A stretch of 51,764 nt of DNA, taken from the NCBI GenBank assembly GCA_902600245.1, contig CACKIQ010000003.1, positions 1 through 51,764 of the forward strand. Direction: 5' to 3'. The position numbers were made by a program, and so were the translations under genes. A model generated the notes under the pieces. The model did no database searches. It was not told the origin of the DNA and worked only from the letters and a program-made list of their open reading frames with translations. The DNA comes from an uncultured Pelagibacteraceae bacterium. GTDB taxonomy: Bacteria; Pseudomonadota; Alphaproteobacteria; Pelagibacterales; Pelagibacteraceae. Positions 30,134 to 38,774 of this stretch are shown here, piece by piece (the stretch's first letter is position 1; every line of letters starts with the position of its first letter).

Positions 30134-30159
30134 ATCAAACCCGCCGAAGCGGGTTTGAT
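30134..30159 (-). promoter_or_regulatory. 11-bp hairpin with UUCG tetraloop between binding-protein and permease genes
   Basis: atcaaacccgc-cgaa-gcgggtttgat, perfect 11 bp; RNA from the minus strand reads AUCAAACCCGC-UUCG-GCGGGUUUGAU. No strong U tract; permease ATG 12 nt downstream. Confidence 0.8.
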
Positions 30160-30169
30160 AATATTTTAA

Positions 30170-31180
30170 TTAAAGTGCTTTTTTGATTTTTTTTGCGGCA
30201 TCACTTGAAACCCATTTACCCCAAACACTTTCTTGTGTTTTTAGGAATTCAATTGCAGCATCAGCACCTTCTGCTTGGTTTTCACCCATCCAAACTAACA
30301 TACCGTTCATTACTGGACCTGGATATGTTCTTTTTTTAAAGTATTCCATACCAGCACTTCCAGCTGTATTCTTGAAATTGTCAGTTACGATTGTGTAAAC
30401 TTCAGATTTTGTCCATGAAGTTTTTTTAGGGTCAGCACATTCTTGCTCAGGTAAAACTATACATTTGTCCCAGTTATCTTTTCCACCCCATGCTCCCATG
30501 TCTACAGCTCTCATATCGTATTTACCGATTATAGCTGTTGGTGACCAATAATAACCAAACCAGTTTTCTCCTCGCTCAGCAGCTTTAGCTATTGAACCAT
30601 CAAGTCCTGCAGCAGAACCTGTTTCAACAATAGCCCAACCTTTTGCCTCCATGTCCCAAGCTCTAAAATGGTTTCTGTTACTTAATTCACAGTTCCAGCC
30701 TGGAGGACAAATATGGAAACCACCTTTTGATGGATCCTCTGGGTGAGGGAAAAGATCCGGTCTTGCTAAAATTGCTTCAGCAGTTGTAAGCTCTGGATGC
30801 TTCTTAAGAGTGTGAGGTAATACCCACCATCCTTCACCTAAACCTGTAATTGGTGCTTTGTTAAGTGTGTGCATTTTACCTTCATCAACAGCTTTATTCA
30901 AAGCGATGATAGCAGCGTTAGCCCAAAACTCAGGAGCAACATCTGGCTCACCTTTTTCTTGCATAGATGTAAATGTAGGCATTGTAGCACCAGGTACTAA
31001 TTCTACTGAACATCCATAACCTTCTTCTAATATGATCTTATCAACTTCAGCCATAAAGTTTGCTGAAGCCCAGTTCATATTAGCAATCGTTATATTTCCA
31101 CAAGCTGCATTTGCAACACTTCCAAAAGAAGTAAGACCAAACACAACAGCTAGTGAAAGAAGTATTCTTTTAATATTCAT
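30170..31180 (-). CDS. OpuAC-type substrate-binding protein (quaternary amine/sulfonium class)
   Basis: Signal peptide; GNITIANMNWASANFMAEVDKIILEEGYG; Trp-rich (GEGWWVLPHTL, ENWFGYYWSPTAI). Start set at 31180 (GGGAGAT RBS) rather than 31204. Confidence 0.92.
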   Translation of the reverse strand: MNIKRILLSLAVVFGLTSFGSVANAACGNITIANMNWASANFMAEVDKIILEEGYGCSVELVPGATMPTFTSMQEKGEPDVAPEFWANAAIIALNKAVDEGKMHTLNKAPITGLGEGWWVLPHTLKKHPELTTAEAILARPDLFPHPEDPSKGGFHICPPGWNCELSNRNHFRAWDMEAKGWAIVETGSAAGLDGSIAKAAERGENWFGYYWSPTAIIGKYDMRAVDMGAWGGKDNWDKCIVLPEQECADPKKTSWTKSEVYTIVTDNFKNTAGSAGMEYFKKRTYPGPVMNGMLVWMGENQAEGADAAIEFLKTQESVWGKWVSSDAAKKIKKAL

Positions 31181-31204
31181 TATATCTCCCAACATTTGAT
31201 TCAT

Positions 31205-31451
31205 TTAAAAGTTAAATTGAACATATCGAGGCCAATAATGCAAATTTAATTCAACTATTGGTTGAAGCTAAATTGTCTTTAACTGTCGTAGATTTTTGTT
31301 TAAGATTTTAGAATGACTTTTTCTGCAAATTTTTTTTTCAAAGAATTTGTTTATATTTTAAATTGCAAAACTGTTTTTCAACAAATCATAATTAGAGAAA
31401 GATAATTTTAAGCCTCGATTAATTTTTTAATTAATTAAAAAAAGGAGGTTT
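31205..31451. promoter_or_regulatory. Divergent regulatory region between the minus-strand transporter operon and the plus-strand Rieske/BHMT directon
   Basis: Longest intergenic region in the window (~250 nt), with hairpin-capable segments and a strong aaaggaggttt RBS before the ATG at 31452. Confidence 0.6.
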
Positions 31452-32639
31452 ATGAATTTAAATAAAAAATTATCAGACATCTTAGATCTCAATAAAATAG
31501 AAGTTGTTAAAAATCCTATAGAGAAAGCTCATGGATTACCTAATGAATGTTATTTGAATAATGATTATTTAGAGTTTGAGAAAGAAAAAATATTTAAAAA
31601 TAATTGGACGATGATTGGGGTTGCAAGCTCTGTACCAAATCCAGGCGATGCAAAACCTTTTAATCTTTTAGGAATACCAATACTAATAGTTAGAAACAAA
31701 GAGAACGAAGTAAAAGTTTTTCATAATGTTTGTAGTCATAGAGGTTTCAAATTAGTTGATGAAGAATGTAAATTAAAAAATGTAATAAGATGCCCTTATC
31801 ATTCTTGGTCTTATGATTTTAATGGAAAATTAACTGTTACTCCACATATTGGAGGACTAGGAAAACATGAGGTTGAAGGGTTTGATAAAAATAATAGTAA
31901 CTTAAAAGAAATTAAATCAAGTATTTGGATGGATTTAATTTTCATCAATATAAATTCTAATGCAAAACCATTTGAAGATTTTATTAAACCTTTAGAGGAT
32001 AGATGGTCTAAGTTTATTTCTAAAAAAGATCAAAAATTAATAAGACATTCGACTGATAACGGATATTTTAATATGACAGTAAATAGTAATTGGAAATTTG
32101 CAATTGAGAATTATTGTGAAAGCTATCATTTACCTTGGATACATCCAGAGCTTAATAAAGTTTCTAATATTTCAAATCACTATCACATTGAAGATCAGAA
32201 TTTTAATTTTTCAGGACAAGGAAGTAATAAATATTCACAACAGTTCGATGGAAACATTAAATTTGAATGTTTTCCTAACTGGCCAACTGAACTTTCTGAA
32301 AAATCTGAATATGTATCATTATATCCAAATGTAATGTTGGGAATACATATTGATCATTTTTATGCATTTTGGCTAGAGCCAATTTCTAACAATCAAACAA
32401 AGGAACATTTTGAATTATATTATGTTGGAGATGAAAGTGCATCTAGTGATGAGTTTAAAGACATAAGAGAAAAAAATTTTGCATTTTGGCAAGAAGTTAT
32501 GAATGAAGATGTGACTGCAATAGAAGGAATGCAAAAGGGGCGAAATTCCCCAGCTTACAATGGTGGGAATTTTTCACCTGTAATGGATACTCCTACTTTG
32601 ATGTTTCATAAGTGGGTTGCAACCAACTTAACAAAATGA
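31452..32639 (+). CDS. Rieske [2Fe-2S] non-heme iron oxygenase, alpha subunit (GbcA/aromatic-ring-hydroxylase type)
   Basis: NVCSHRGFKLVDEECKLKNVIRCPYHSWSYDFNGKL; NWKFAIENYCESYHLPWIHPEL. Confidence 0.92.
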   Translation: MNLNKKLSDILDLNKIEVVKNPIEKAHGLPNECYLNNDYLEFEKEKIFKNNWTMIGVASSVPNPGDAKPFNLLGIPILIVRNKENEVKVFHNVCSHRGFKLVDEECKLKNVIRCPYHSWSYDFNGKLTVTPHIGGLGKHEVEGFDKNNSNLKEIKSSIWMDLIFININSNAKPFEDFIKPLEDRWSKFISKKDQKLIRHSTDNGYFNMTVNSNWKFAIENYCESYHLPWIHPELNKVSNISNHYHIEDQNFNFSGQGSNKYSQQFDGNIKFECFPNWPTELSEKSEYVSLYPNVMLGIHIDHFYAFWLEPISNNQTKEHFELYYVGDESASSDEFKDIREKNFAFWQEVMNEDVTAIEGMQKGRNSPAYNGGNFSPVMDTPTLMFHKWVATNLTK

Positions 32640-32650
32640 GAGGGTAAATT

Positions 32651-33691
32651 ATGAAAAAAGATCTAATTACAAGATTAAATGAAGGTCCAATCATGTGTGC
32701 AGAAGGTTATCTTTTTGCAATGGAGAGAAGAGGTTATCTTTCAGCAGGTCCATTTGTACCAGAAGTGGTTTTAGAACATCCAGAGGTAGTAACACAATTG
32801 CATAGAGAATTTATTAGAGCAGGTTCAGACGTTGTTCAAGCATTTACTTACTATGGTCATAGAGAAAAGCTTCGAATAATTGGTAAAGAACATTTGTTAG
32901 AACCAATGCAAAAAAATGCACTTAAAATTGCAAAGGATGCTGCTGCCGAGTTCAAAGATTTAGACTTAATGGTTTGTGGAGATGTTGCAAACACAAATGT
33001 ATTTGATCCTGGTGATGCAAATACTCATAAACAGTGTCAACAAATGTATGAAGAACAAGTTGCTTGGGCAAAAGAAGCCGGTGTTGACTTTGTTATTGCT
33101 GAAACAATTAGTTGGACTGATGAAATGAAAATTGCATTAAAAGCAATTAAAGATGCGGGACTAATTGCAGTATGTAATTTTGCAATTCCTAGAGGAGATA
33201 AAACTAGAGAAGGTGACAGTGCTGAGGATGCATGTAAGATGATGGAGGATCTAGGTGCTGATGTTGTTGGATTAAATTGTTACAGAGGACCCGAGATGAC
33301 AATGAAACTTTTAAAAAAAGTTAGAGATAAAGTTTCATGCCATGTATCAGGACTTCCTGTTCCTTACAGAACTACTGAAGCAGAACCTGGTTTCTTAAAT
33401 ATCACTGATCATGGTTGCGACTGTATTCCAGGTGGAAATGCATTCCCAGTTGCTCTAGATAATTTATTCTGTAACAGATTTGAAATGGCAGAGTTTGCAA
33501 AAGATTGTGTAAAAAATAAAATAAATTTTATTGGTATATGTTGTGGTGCTGAGGCTCACCATGTAAGAGAAATGTCAGTTGCGATTGGTAAAAAACCAAT
33601 TTCAATGAAATACATGCCTGATATGAGTAAACATTTTCATCACGGCACTGATAAATCTTTGAAAAAAGTAAACAAGGAAATTAAATATTAA
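32651..33691 (+). CDS. bhmT: Betaine-homocysteine S-methyltransferase family
   Basis: LFAMERRGYLSAGPFVPEVVLEHPEVVTQLHREFIRAGSDVVQAFTYYGHREKL; VVGLNCYRGPEMT; zinc-site-type IGICCGAEAHHVR. Confidence 0.9.
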   Translation: MKKDLITRLNEGPIMCAEGYLFAMERRGYLSAGPFVPEVVLEHPEVVTQLHREFIRAGSDVVQAFTYYGHREKLRIIGKEHLLEPMQKNALKIAKDAAAEFKDLDLMVCGDVANTNVFDPGDANTHKQCQQMYEEQVAWAKEAGVDFVIAETISWTDEMKIALKAIKDAGLIAVCNFAIPRGDKTREGDSAEDACKMMEDLGADVVGLNCYRGPEMTMKLLKKVRDKVSCHVSGLPVPYRTTEAEPGFLNITDHGCDCIPGGNAFPVALDNLFCNRFEMAEFAKDCVKNKINFIGICCGAEAHHVREMSVAIGKKPISMKYMPDMSKHFHHGTDKSLKKVNKEIKY

Positions 33692-36096
33692 TGGAAAAAC
33701 ATGCCAAAGTAGTAATCATAGGCGGAGGTGTAGTTGGGTGTTCTATTCTTTACCATTTATCTAAATTTGGATTAAAGGATTGTATTTTACTTGAGAGAAA
33801 TGAACTTACATCAGGTTCTTCGTGGCATGCTGCAGGTAATGTTCACGTAATTTCATCTGACCCTAATATCTCCCGAATGATGGCTTACACAATAGGTCTA
33901 TATAAAGAGATTGAAAAAGAATCTGGCCACTCAACTGGATTTAAACCTAGCGGGGGTTTTTATTTAGCTTCAAATGAAGTTTGGGCTGATTATTTAAAGA
34001 GGGAAAGATCAAAAGCAAGATACATGGGACTTGATCAAGAATTTATTTCTCTAGAAGAAGTAAAAAAGAAACATCCATTAATTGATCCGTCTAGATATTT
34101 GTTAGCATTATGGGATCCTATTGATGGTGAAGTTGACCCATCAGGAGTTACTTATGCTTTTGCAAAAGCTGCTAAAGTTCATGGCGGAAAATACTACACT
34201 CATACAGTTGTTAAAGACACGAAACAAAAAGAGGATGGAACTTGGGATGTCTTTACTGAAAAAGGAAACATCAATGCTGAAATAGTAATTAATGCGGGTG
34301 GTTTGTGGGCAAGAGAAGTTGGTCAACTAGCTGGGATTAATCTTCCAGTACAACCAATGGAGCATCATTATTTAATAACTGAACCAATTCCAGAAATTGA
34401 AGCTATGGGTGATCAAAGATTACCTATAGGTACAGATTTTGAAGGAAATATTTATTTTAGACAAGAAGGAAAAGGAATGTTGCTTGGAACTTATGAGCCA
34501 AAATCAACTCCTTGGAAAGTAGAAGGTACACCAATGAATTTTGGTCATGAACTACTTGAACCAAAATTAGATAATATCGAAGATAGATTGGCAATTGGTT
34601 TTGAGAGAATGCCAGCATTAGAGCGGGCAGGAATAAAAAATATTGTTAATGGACCTTTTACTTTTGGTCCAGATGGAAGTCCTTTGATTGGTCCAGTACC
34701 AGGAATGAAAAATTATTGGGTTGCTGTTGGTGTGATGGCAGGATTTTGTCAAGGTGGTGGAGTTGGAAAATGTATTGCTGAATGGATTATTGATGGTGAA
34801 CCTTCAATAGATGTTTGGGCTATGGATGTTGCTCGTTTTGGAGATTATGCTTCACCTCAGTATGGAACAATAAAATCTTCAGAAAATTATGAACGAAGGT
34901 TTATTATGACATTTCCTAATGAAACTTTACCAAAGGGAAGAAAACAAAAAACTACTGCACTATATGATCGTTTTGTAAATCAAGGTGCTGTTATGGGAGA
35001 TAGTTTTGGATTAGAAAATGTTTTGTGGTTTGCAAATAATAAAGAAGATGCTCATGAGGAACCAACAATAAAAAGATCAAGATCACACGATTATGTTTCA
35101 AAAGAAGTTATTAATGTGAGAGAAAATGTTGGTTTAATCGAAGTTGCCAACTTTTCAAAACATGAATTTAAAGGCCCTGATGCTAGAAAATTTCTAGATC
35201 ACATAATGGCTGGAAGACTTCCAAATCCAGGAAGAATATCTTTATCTCCAATGTTGTCATATAGAGGAAAATTATGTGGTGATTTAACTGTGGCCTGTTT
35301 AGATGAAAATGAGTTTATGGTATTTGGATCTGGAGCTGCTCAAGAAATGCATAGACGCTGGTTTGAGAGTCATTTAGATAAATTTAATTTAAGTTATTCT
35401 AATAGATCTGATGAGTATCATGGTTTGTCTATTGCAGGACCTAACTCACGTAAAGTTTTAGAAAAAATAGTAAGAGACGATGTTTCAAATGAAAAATTTA
35501 AATTTAGAGACTCAAGGAGAATGTTTGTTGGGGGAGTTCCAGCAATCATTAATCGAATTTCATTTACTGGAGAACTCGGATACGAAATTTATGTAGCACC
35601 TCACTATCAATTAAAACTTTATGAAGAATTAATGGAAGCAGGAAAAGAATTTAATATTAAACCTTTTGGCGGAAGAGCATTAATGTCAATGAGGTTAGAG
35701 AAAAATTGGGGAGCTTGGACATTAGATTATAGACCAGATTTTACAGCAAAAGAAACAGGTTTAGATGCTTTTATTAATTGGGATAAAGAATTTATTGGAA
35801 AAGAAAGCGCACAAAAGGAAAATTCTACAAATAAACTTACACCATTAATTGTTGAGACAAATGACATTGATGTAACAAATAATGAAGCTGTCATGAATGG
35901 AGATCAAAGTATTGGTTATGTAACTTCAGGTGGGTTTGCTCACTTTGTAAATAAAAGTGTAGCCTTTACCTTTATTGACCAAAAGAAAATTAAATCTAAA
36001 AATAAAATTCAAGTAGAGATAAATGGAGATTTATTTAATTGTTCAATTATTAAAGAACCACTTTACGATCCAAGTGGTCAAAAAATGAGAAGTTAA
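33691..36096 (+). CDS. FAD-dependent dimethylglycine/sarcosine dehydrogenase-like protein with C-terminal GcvT domain
   Basis: VVIIGGGVVGCSILYHLSKFGLKDCILLERNELTSGSSWHAAGN; DAO plus GcvT architecture; GGRALMSMRLEKNWGAW. Confidence 0.88.
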   Translation: MEKHAKVVIIGGGVVGCSILYHLSKFGLKDCILLERNELTSGSSWHAAGNVHVISSDPNISRMMAYTIGLYKEIEKESGHSTGFKPSGGFYLASNEVWADYLKRERSKARYMGLDQEFISLEEVKKKHPLIDPSRYLLALWDPIDGEVDPSGVTYAFAKAAKVHGGKYYTHTVVKDTKQKEDGTWDVFTEKGNINAEIVINAGGLWAREVGQLAGINLPVQPMEHHYLITEPIPEIEAMGDQRLPIGTDFEGNIYFRQEGKGMLLGTYEPKSTPWKVEGTPMNFGHELLEPKLDNIEDRLAIGFERMPALERAGIKNIVNGPFTFGPDGSPLIGPVPGMKNYWVAVGVMAGFCQGGGVGKCIAEWIIDGEPSIDVWAMDVARFGDYASPQYGTIKSSENYERRFIMTFPNETLPKGRKQKTTALYDRFVNQGAVMGDSFGLENVLWFANNKEDAHEEPTIKRSRSHDYVSKEVINVRENVGLIEVANFSKHEFKGPDARKFLDHIMAGRLPNPGRISLSPMLSYRGKLCGDLTVACLDENEFMVFGSGAAQEMHRRWFESHLDKFNLSYSNRSDEYHGLSIAGPNSRKVLEKIVRDDVSNEKFKFRDSRRMFVGGVPAIINRISFTGELGYEIYVAPHYQLKLYEELMEAGKEFNIKPFGGRALMSMRLEKNWGAWTLDYRPDFTAKETGLDAFINWDKEFIGKESAQKENSTNKLTPLIVETNDIDVTNNEAVMNGDQSIGYVTSGGFAHFVNKSVAFTFIDQKKIKSKNKIQVEINGDLFNCSIIKEPLYDPSGQKMRS

Positions 36097-36731
36097 TGGC
36101 CCAAAAAGATGTAGGAAACAAAATTCCAATTTATAAACTTAAAACCACCGACGAAGTAATGAAGTATTACGATGAGTGGGGAGACAATGATAAGTATAAT
36201 AAAGACATGGTTGATTGGAACTATACAGGACCTAAAGAGACCTCAGAAATTTTTAATAAACATGAGAAGAATAAAGACATTATAATTTTTGATGCTGGAT
36301 GTGGAACAGGATTGGTTGGTTTAGAGCTTAAAAAATATGGCTTTAAAAATTTTCATGGAGCAGATCTATCACAAACTCTATTAGATTCTGTTCCAAAAAA
36401 TCTCTATCAAAAATTAACAAAAGTTGATCTTAATAAAACTATTGAAGCAGAAGACAATTCATTTGATGCTGTTATGTGTGTTGGGACCTTTACTTTTGGA
36501 CATGTAAAACCAAATGCTTTAGATGAGTTTGTAAGAATTACAAAATCAGGTGGATTAATTTGTTTTACTATAAACGAAGGTATTCATGAAGAATATGGGT
36601 TTGATAAAAAAATCATAAGTTTAAACGAAAAAAACAAATGGAGAGAAATAGAGTTTTTTAAATCAGACTATATTGCTAGTAAAGACGTTAATGCATGGTT
36701 AGGTTTGTATAGGGTAACAAAAGATGTATAG
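36096..36731 (+). CDS. Class I SAM-dependent methyltransferase
   Basis: IIIFDAGCGTGLVGLELKKYG; NSFDAVMCVGTFTFGHV. Confidence 0.88.
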   Translation: MAQKDVGNKIPIYKLKTTDEVMKYYDEWGDNDKYNKDMVDWNYTGPKETSEIFNKHEKNKDIIIFDAGCGTGLVGLELKKYGFKNFHGADLSQTLLDSVPKNLYQKLTKVDLNKTIEAEDNSFDAVMCVGTFTFGHVKPNALDEFVRITKSGGLICFTINEGIHEEYGFDKKIISLNEKNKWREIEFFKSDYIASKDVNAWLGLYRVTKDV

Positions 36732-37095
36732 ACCGCTTCCAAAAAATCTTACGATAAAAGATTCTAAAATTGATGGTTTGGGCTTATTTTCTAAAACAAA
36801 AATTCAAAAAAATTCTTTCATAGGGATATCACATGTGAAACATGATGATTTTCAAGACATGTATATTAGAACTCCTCTTGGTGGTTTCTATAATCACTCA
36901 AAAAATCCAAATGTCACTAAATTATCATCTGATAGCCTTCCAAAATATGATTTTGGCCAGAATATTGAAGAGAAAATCAAAGAAACTTTAGAAGACAAAA
37001 ATAATAAAAACTTAAAATATTATTATTTAGTTTCATTAAAAGATATTGAACCTGGTGAGGAAATTTTAGCGAAATATACATTTTATGAATTTTAA
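36724..37095 (+). CDS. SET-domain protein
   Basis: IDGLGLFSKTKIQKNSFIG; GFYNHSKNPNV; LKDIEPGEEILAKYTFYEF. Confidence 0.85.
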   Translation: MYRPLPKNLTIKDSKIDGLGLFSKTKIQKNSFIGISHVKHDDFQDMYIRTPLGGFYNHSKNPNVTKLSSDSLPKYDFGQNIEEKIKETLEDKNNKNLKYYYLVSLKDIEPGEEILAKYTFYEF

Positions 37096-37113
37096 TATAT
37101 TATTTATAAAACC

Positions 37114-38349
37114 ATGAAATTTAAAAGAAAAATAGCTCCAGAGATAAAATCAAGACAAAATTTTATTACTAAAAAAAGATTAAGAGAGGACCAAATTAAT
37201 TTTGATAAACTAAGATCATATCGTCTAGATCGAGTAAAAAAAGAATTAGAAAAAAATAATTTAGAAGCTTGTATTCTCTTCGATCCAGTAAATGTTCGTT
37301 ATGCTTTAGATACTGTTAATATGAGTGTCTATAATATGCATAATTTAACAAGATATTGTTTTGTGCCAGTCAACGGACCAACTATTCTTTACGAGTATTT
37401 TAATTGTGAAATTTTATCAAAACATTTAAATCTAATTGATGAAATAAGACCTGCAATCACATGGGACTACTTCAGTAATGGAGACCAGGCAAATTTACAA
37501 TTATCGAAATGGATAAATGAAGTTAAAGATTTATCAAAAAATTATTTTAAATCAAAAAAGATTGCAATTGATGTTTTAAATGGTCCTGCGGTTACAGCTT
37601 TAAATAAAGAGGGTATTGAAGTTGTAGATGCAAAACTAATTTTAGAACAAGCAAGAGTAATAAAGTCATCTGATGAATTAACCTGCATGAAAGCAGCAAT
37701 AGAAGTTGCAGAAAAAGGTGTATCCAAAATGAGAACAGATCTTAAAGCAGGTATGACTGAGGATGAACTGTGGTCAATTTTACATAAAACAAATATTGAA
37801 AATGGTGGTGAATGGATTGAGTGTAGAATTTTATCATCTGGTGAAAGAACAAATCCATGGATGCAAGAGAGCAGCAATAAAATTATGCAACAAGGAGAAA
37901 TAGTTGCTTTCGATACTGATATGGTTGGTCCTTATGGATATTGTGCAGATATATCAAGAACCTTTGTGGTTGGACATAAATTTAATGATGACCAAAAAAA
38001 GCTTTATGCAATGGCTAGAGATCAAATAGATCATAATTATAGAATTATAAAACCAGGAATGAGTTTTAAAGAATTTATAAAAAAATCATGGGTTCTTCCA
38101 GAGGAGTATTATGGAAACAGATATTCTTGTATGGTTCATGGAATTGGCTTGTGTGATGAGTGGCCTCAAATAAGATACCCAACAGATGGTGGTGAAGAGG
38201 GCGGAACTTTTGAGAAGAATATGACTATTACTCTTGAAAGTTATATTGGTAAAGTTGGAGGCAAAGAAGGTGTCAAACTTGAACAACAATATTTAGTTGG
38301 TGAAAATGGACTTGAATTAATGTCCCATCATCCATTAGAAGATATTTAA
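37114..38349 (+). CDS. M24 (creatinase/aminopeptidase-fold) protein, DddP-like
   Basis: FDPVNVRYALDTVNMSVYNMHN; NGGEWIECRILSSGERTNPWMQESSNKIMQQGEIVAFDTDMVGPYGYCADISRTFVVG; MVHGIGLCDEWPQIRYP; metal-ligand-type D, D, H, E, E positions present. Confidence 0.85.
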   Translation: MKFKRKIAPEIKSRQNFITKKRLREDQINFDKLRSYRLDRVKKELEKNNLEACILFDPVNVRYALDTVNMSVYNMHNLTRYCFVPVNGPTILYEYFNCEILSKHLNLIDEIRPAITWDYFSNGDQANLQLSKWINEVKDLSKNYFKSKKIAIDVLNGPAVTALNKEGIEVVDAKLILEQARVIKSSDELTCMKAAIEVAEKGVSKMRTDLKAGMTEDELWSILHKTNIENGGEWIECRILSSGERTNPWMQESSNKIMQQGEIVAFDTDMVGPYGYCADISRTFVVGHKFNDDQKKLYAMARDQIDHNYRIIKPGMSFKEFIKKSWVLPEEYYGNRYSCMVHGIGLCDEWPQIRYPTDGGEEGGTFEKNMTITLESYIGKVGGKEGVKLEQQYLVGENGLELMSHHPLEDI

Positions 38350-38765
38350 TGAAAATTATTTTAGTAATGGGGTTACCAGGAGCTGGCAAAACAACTTTGG
38401 CAGACGAATTGGCACCTCGTTTAAATGCAAAAAGATTAAACGCAGATGAAGTAAGAAAAGCAGCAAATGATTGGGACTTTTCTGAAGAGGGAAGAATAAG
38501 ACAAGCAAAAAGGATGGCTGAAGCTGCATTAAAACTAAAAGCTGAGGGAAATTACGTAATTGCAGATTTCATTGCTCCAACACCTGCAGCAAGAAGTTTG
38601 TTTCCTTCAGATTATATGATTTGGATTGATACTATTAAAGAGGGAAGATTTGAGGATACTAATCAAATGTTTATAAAACCTGAAAAATATGATTTTCATG
38701 TTACATCTCAGGATGCAACAAATTGGGTTCCCAAAATAATTGAAGACATAAAAGAAAAAATATAA
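38349..38765 (+). CDS. P-loop kinase, adenylylsulfate-kinase-like
   Basis: Walker A GLPGAGKTT; LNADEVRKAANDWDFSEEGRIRQAKRMAEAA; SDYMIWIDT. Confidence 0.75.
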   Translation: MKIILVMGLPGAGKTTLADELAPRLNAKRLNADEVRKAANDWDFSEEGRIRQAKRMAEAALKLKAEGNYVIADFIAPTPAARSLFPSDYMIWIDTIKEGRFEDTNQMFIKPEKYDFHVTSQDATNWVPKIIEDIKEKI

Positions 38766-38774
38766 GTTTTTTTT

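Noticed and set aside
31417-31434. AT-rich palindrome attaattttttaattaat read as a terminator
   Set aside because: Weak all-AU stem located just before an RBS; better explained as part of the leader or as an AT-rich spacer.
33691-36096. TMAO demethylase (Tdm) for one of the ~800-aa GcvT proteins
   Set aside because: The N-terminus is an FAD DAO fold (VVIIGGGVVGCS) with WHAAG, not the DUF1989 domain of Tdm.
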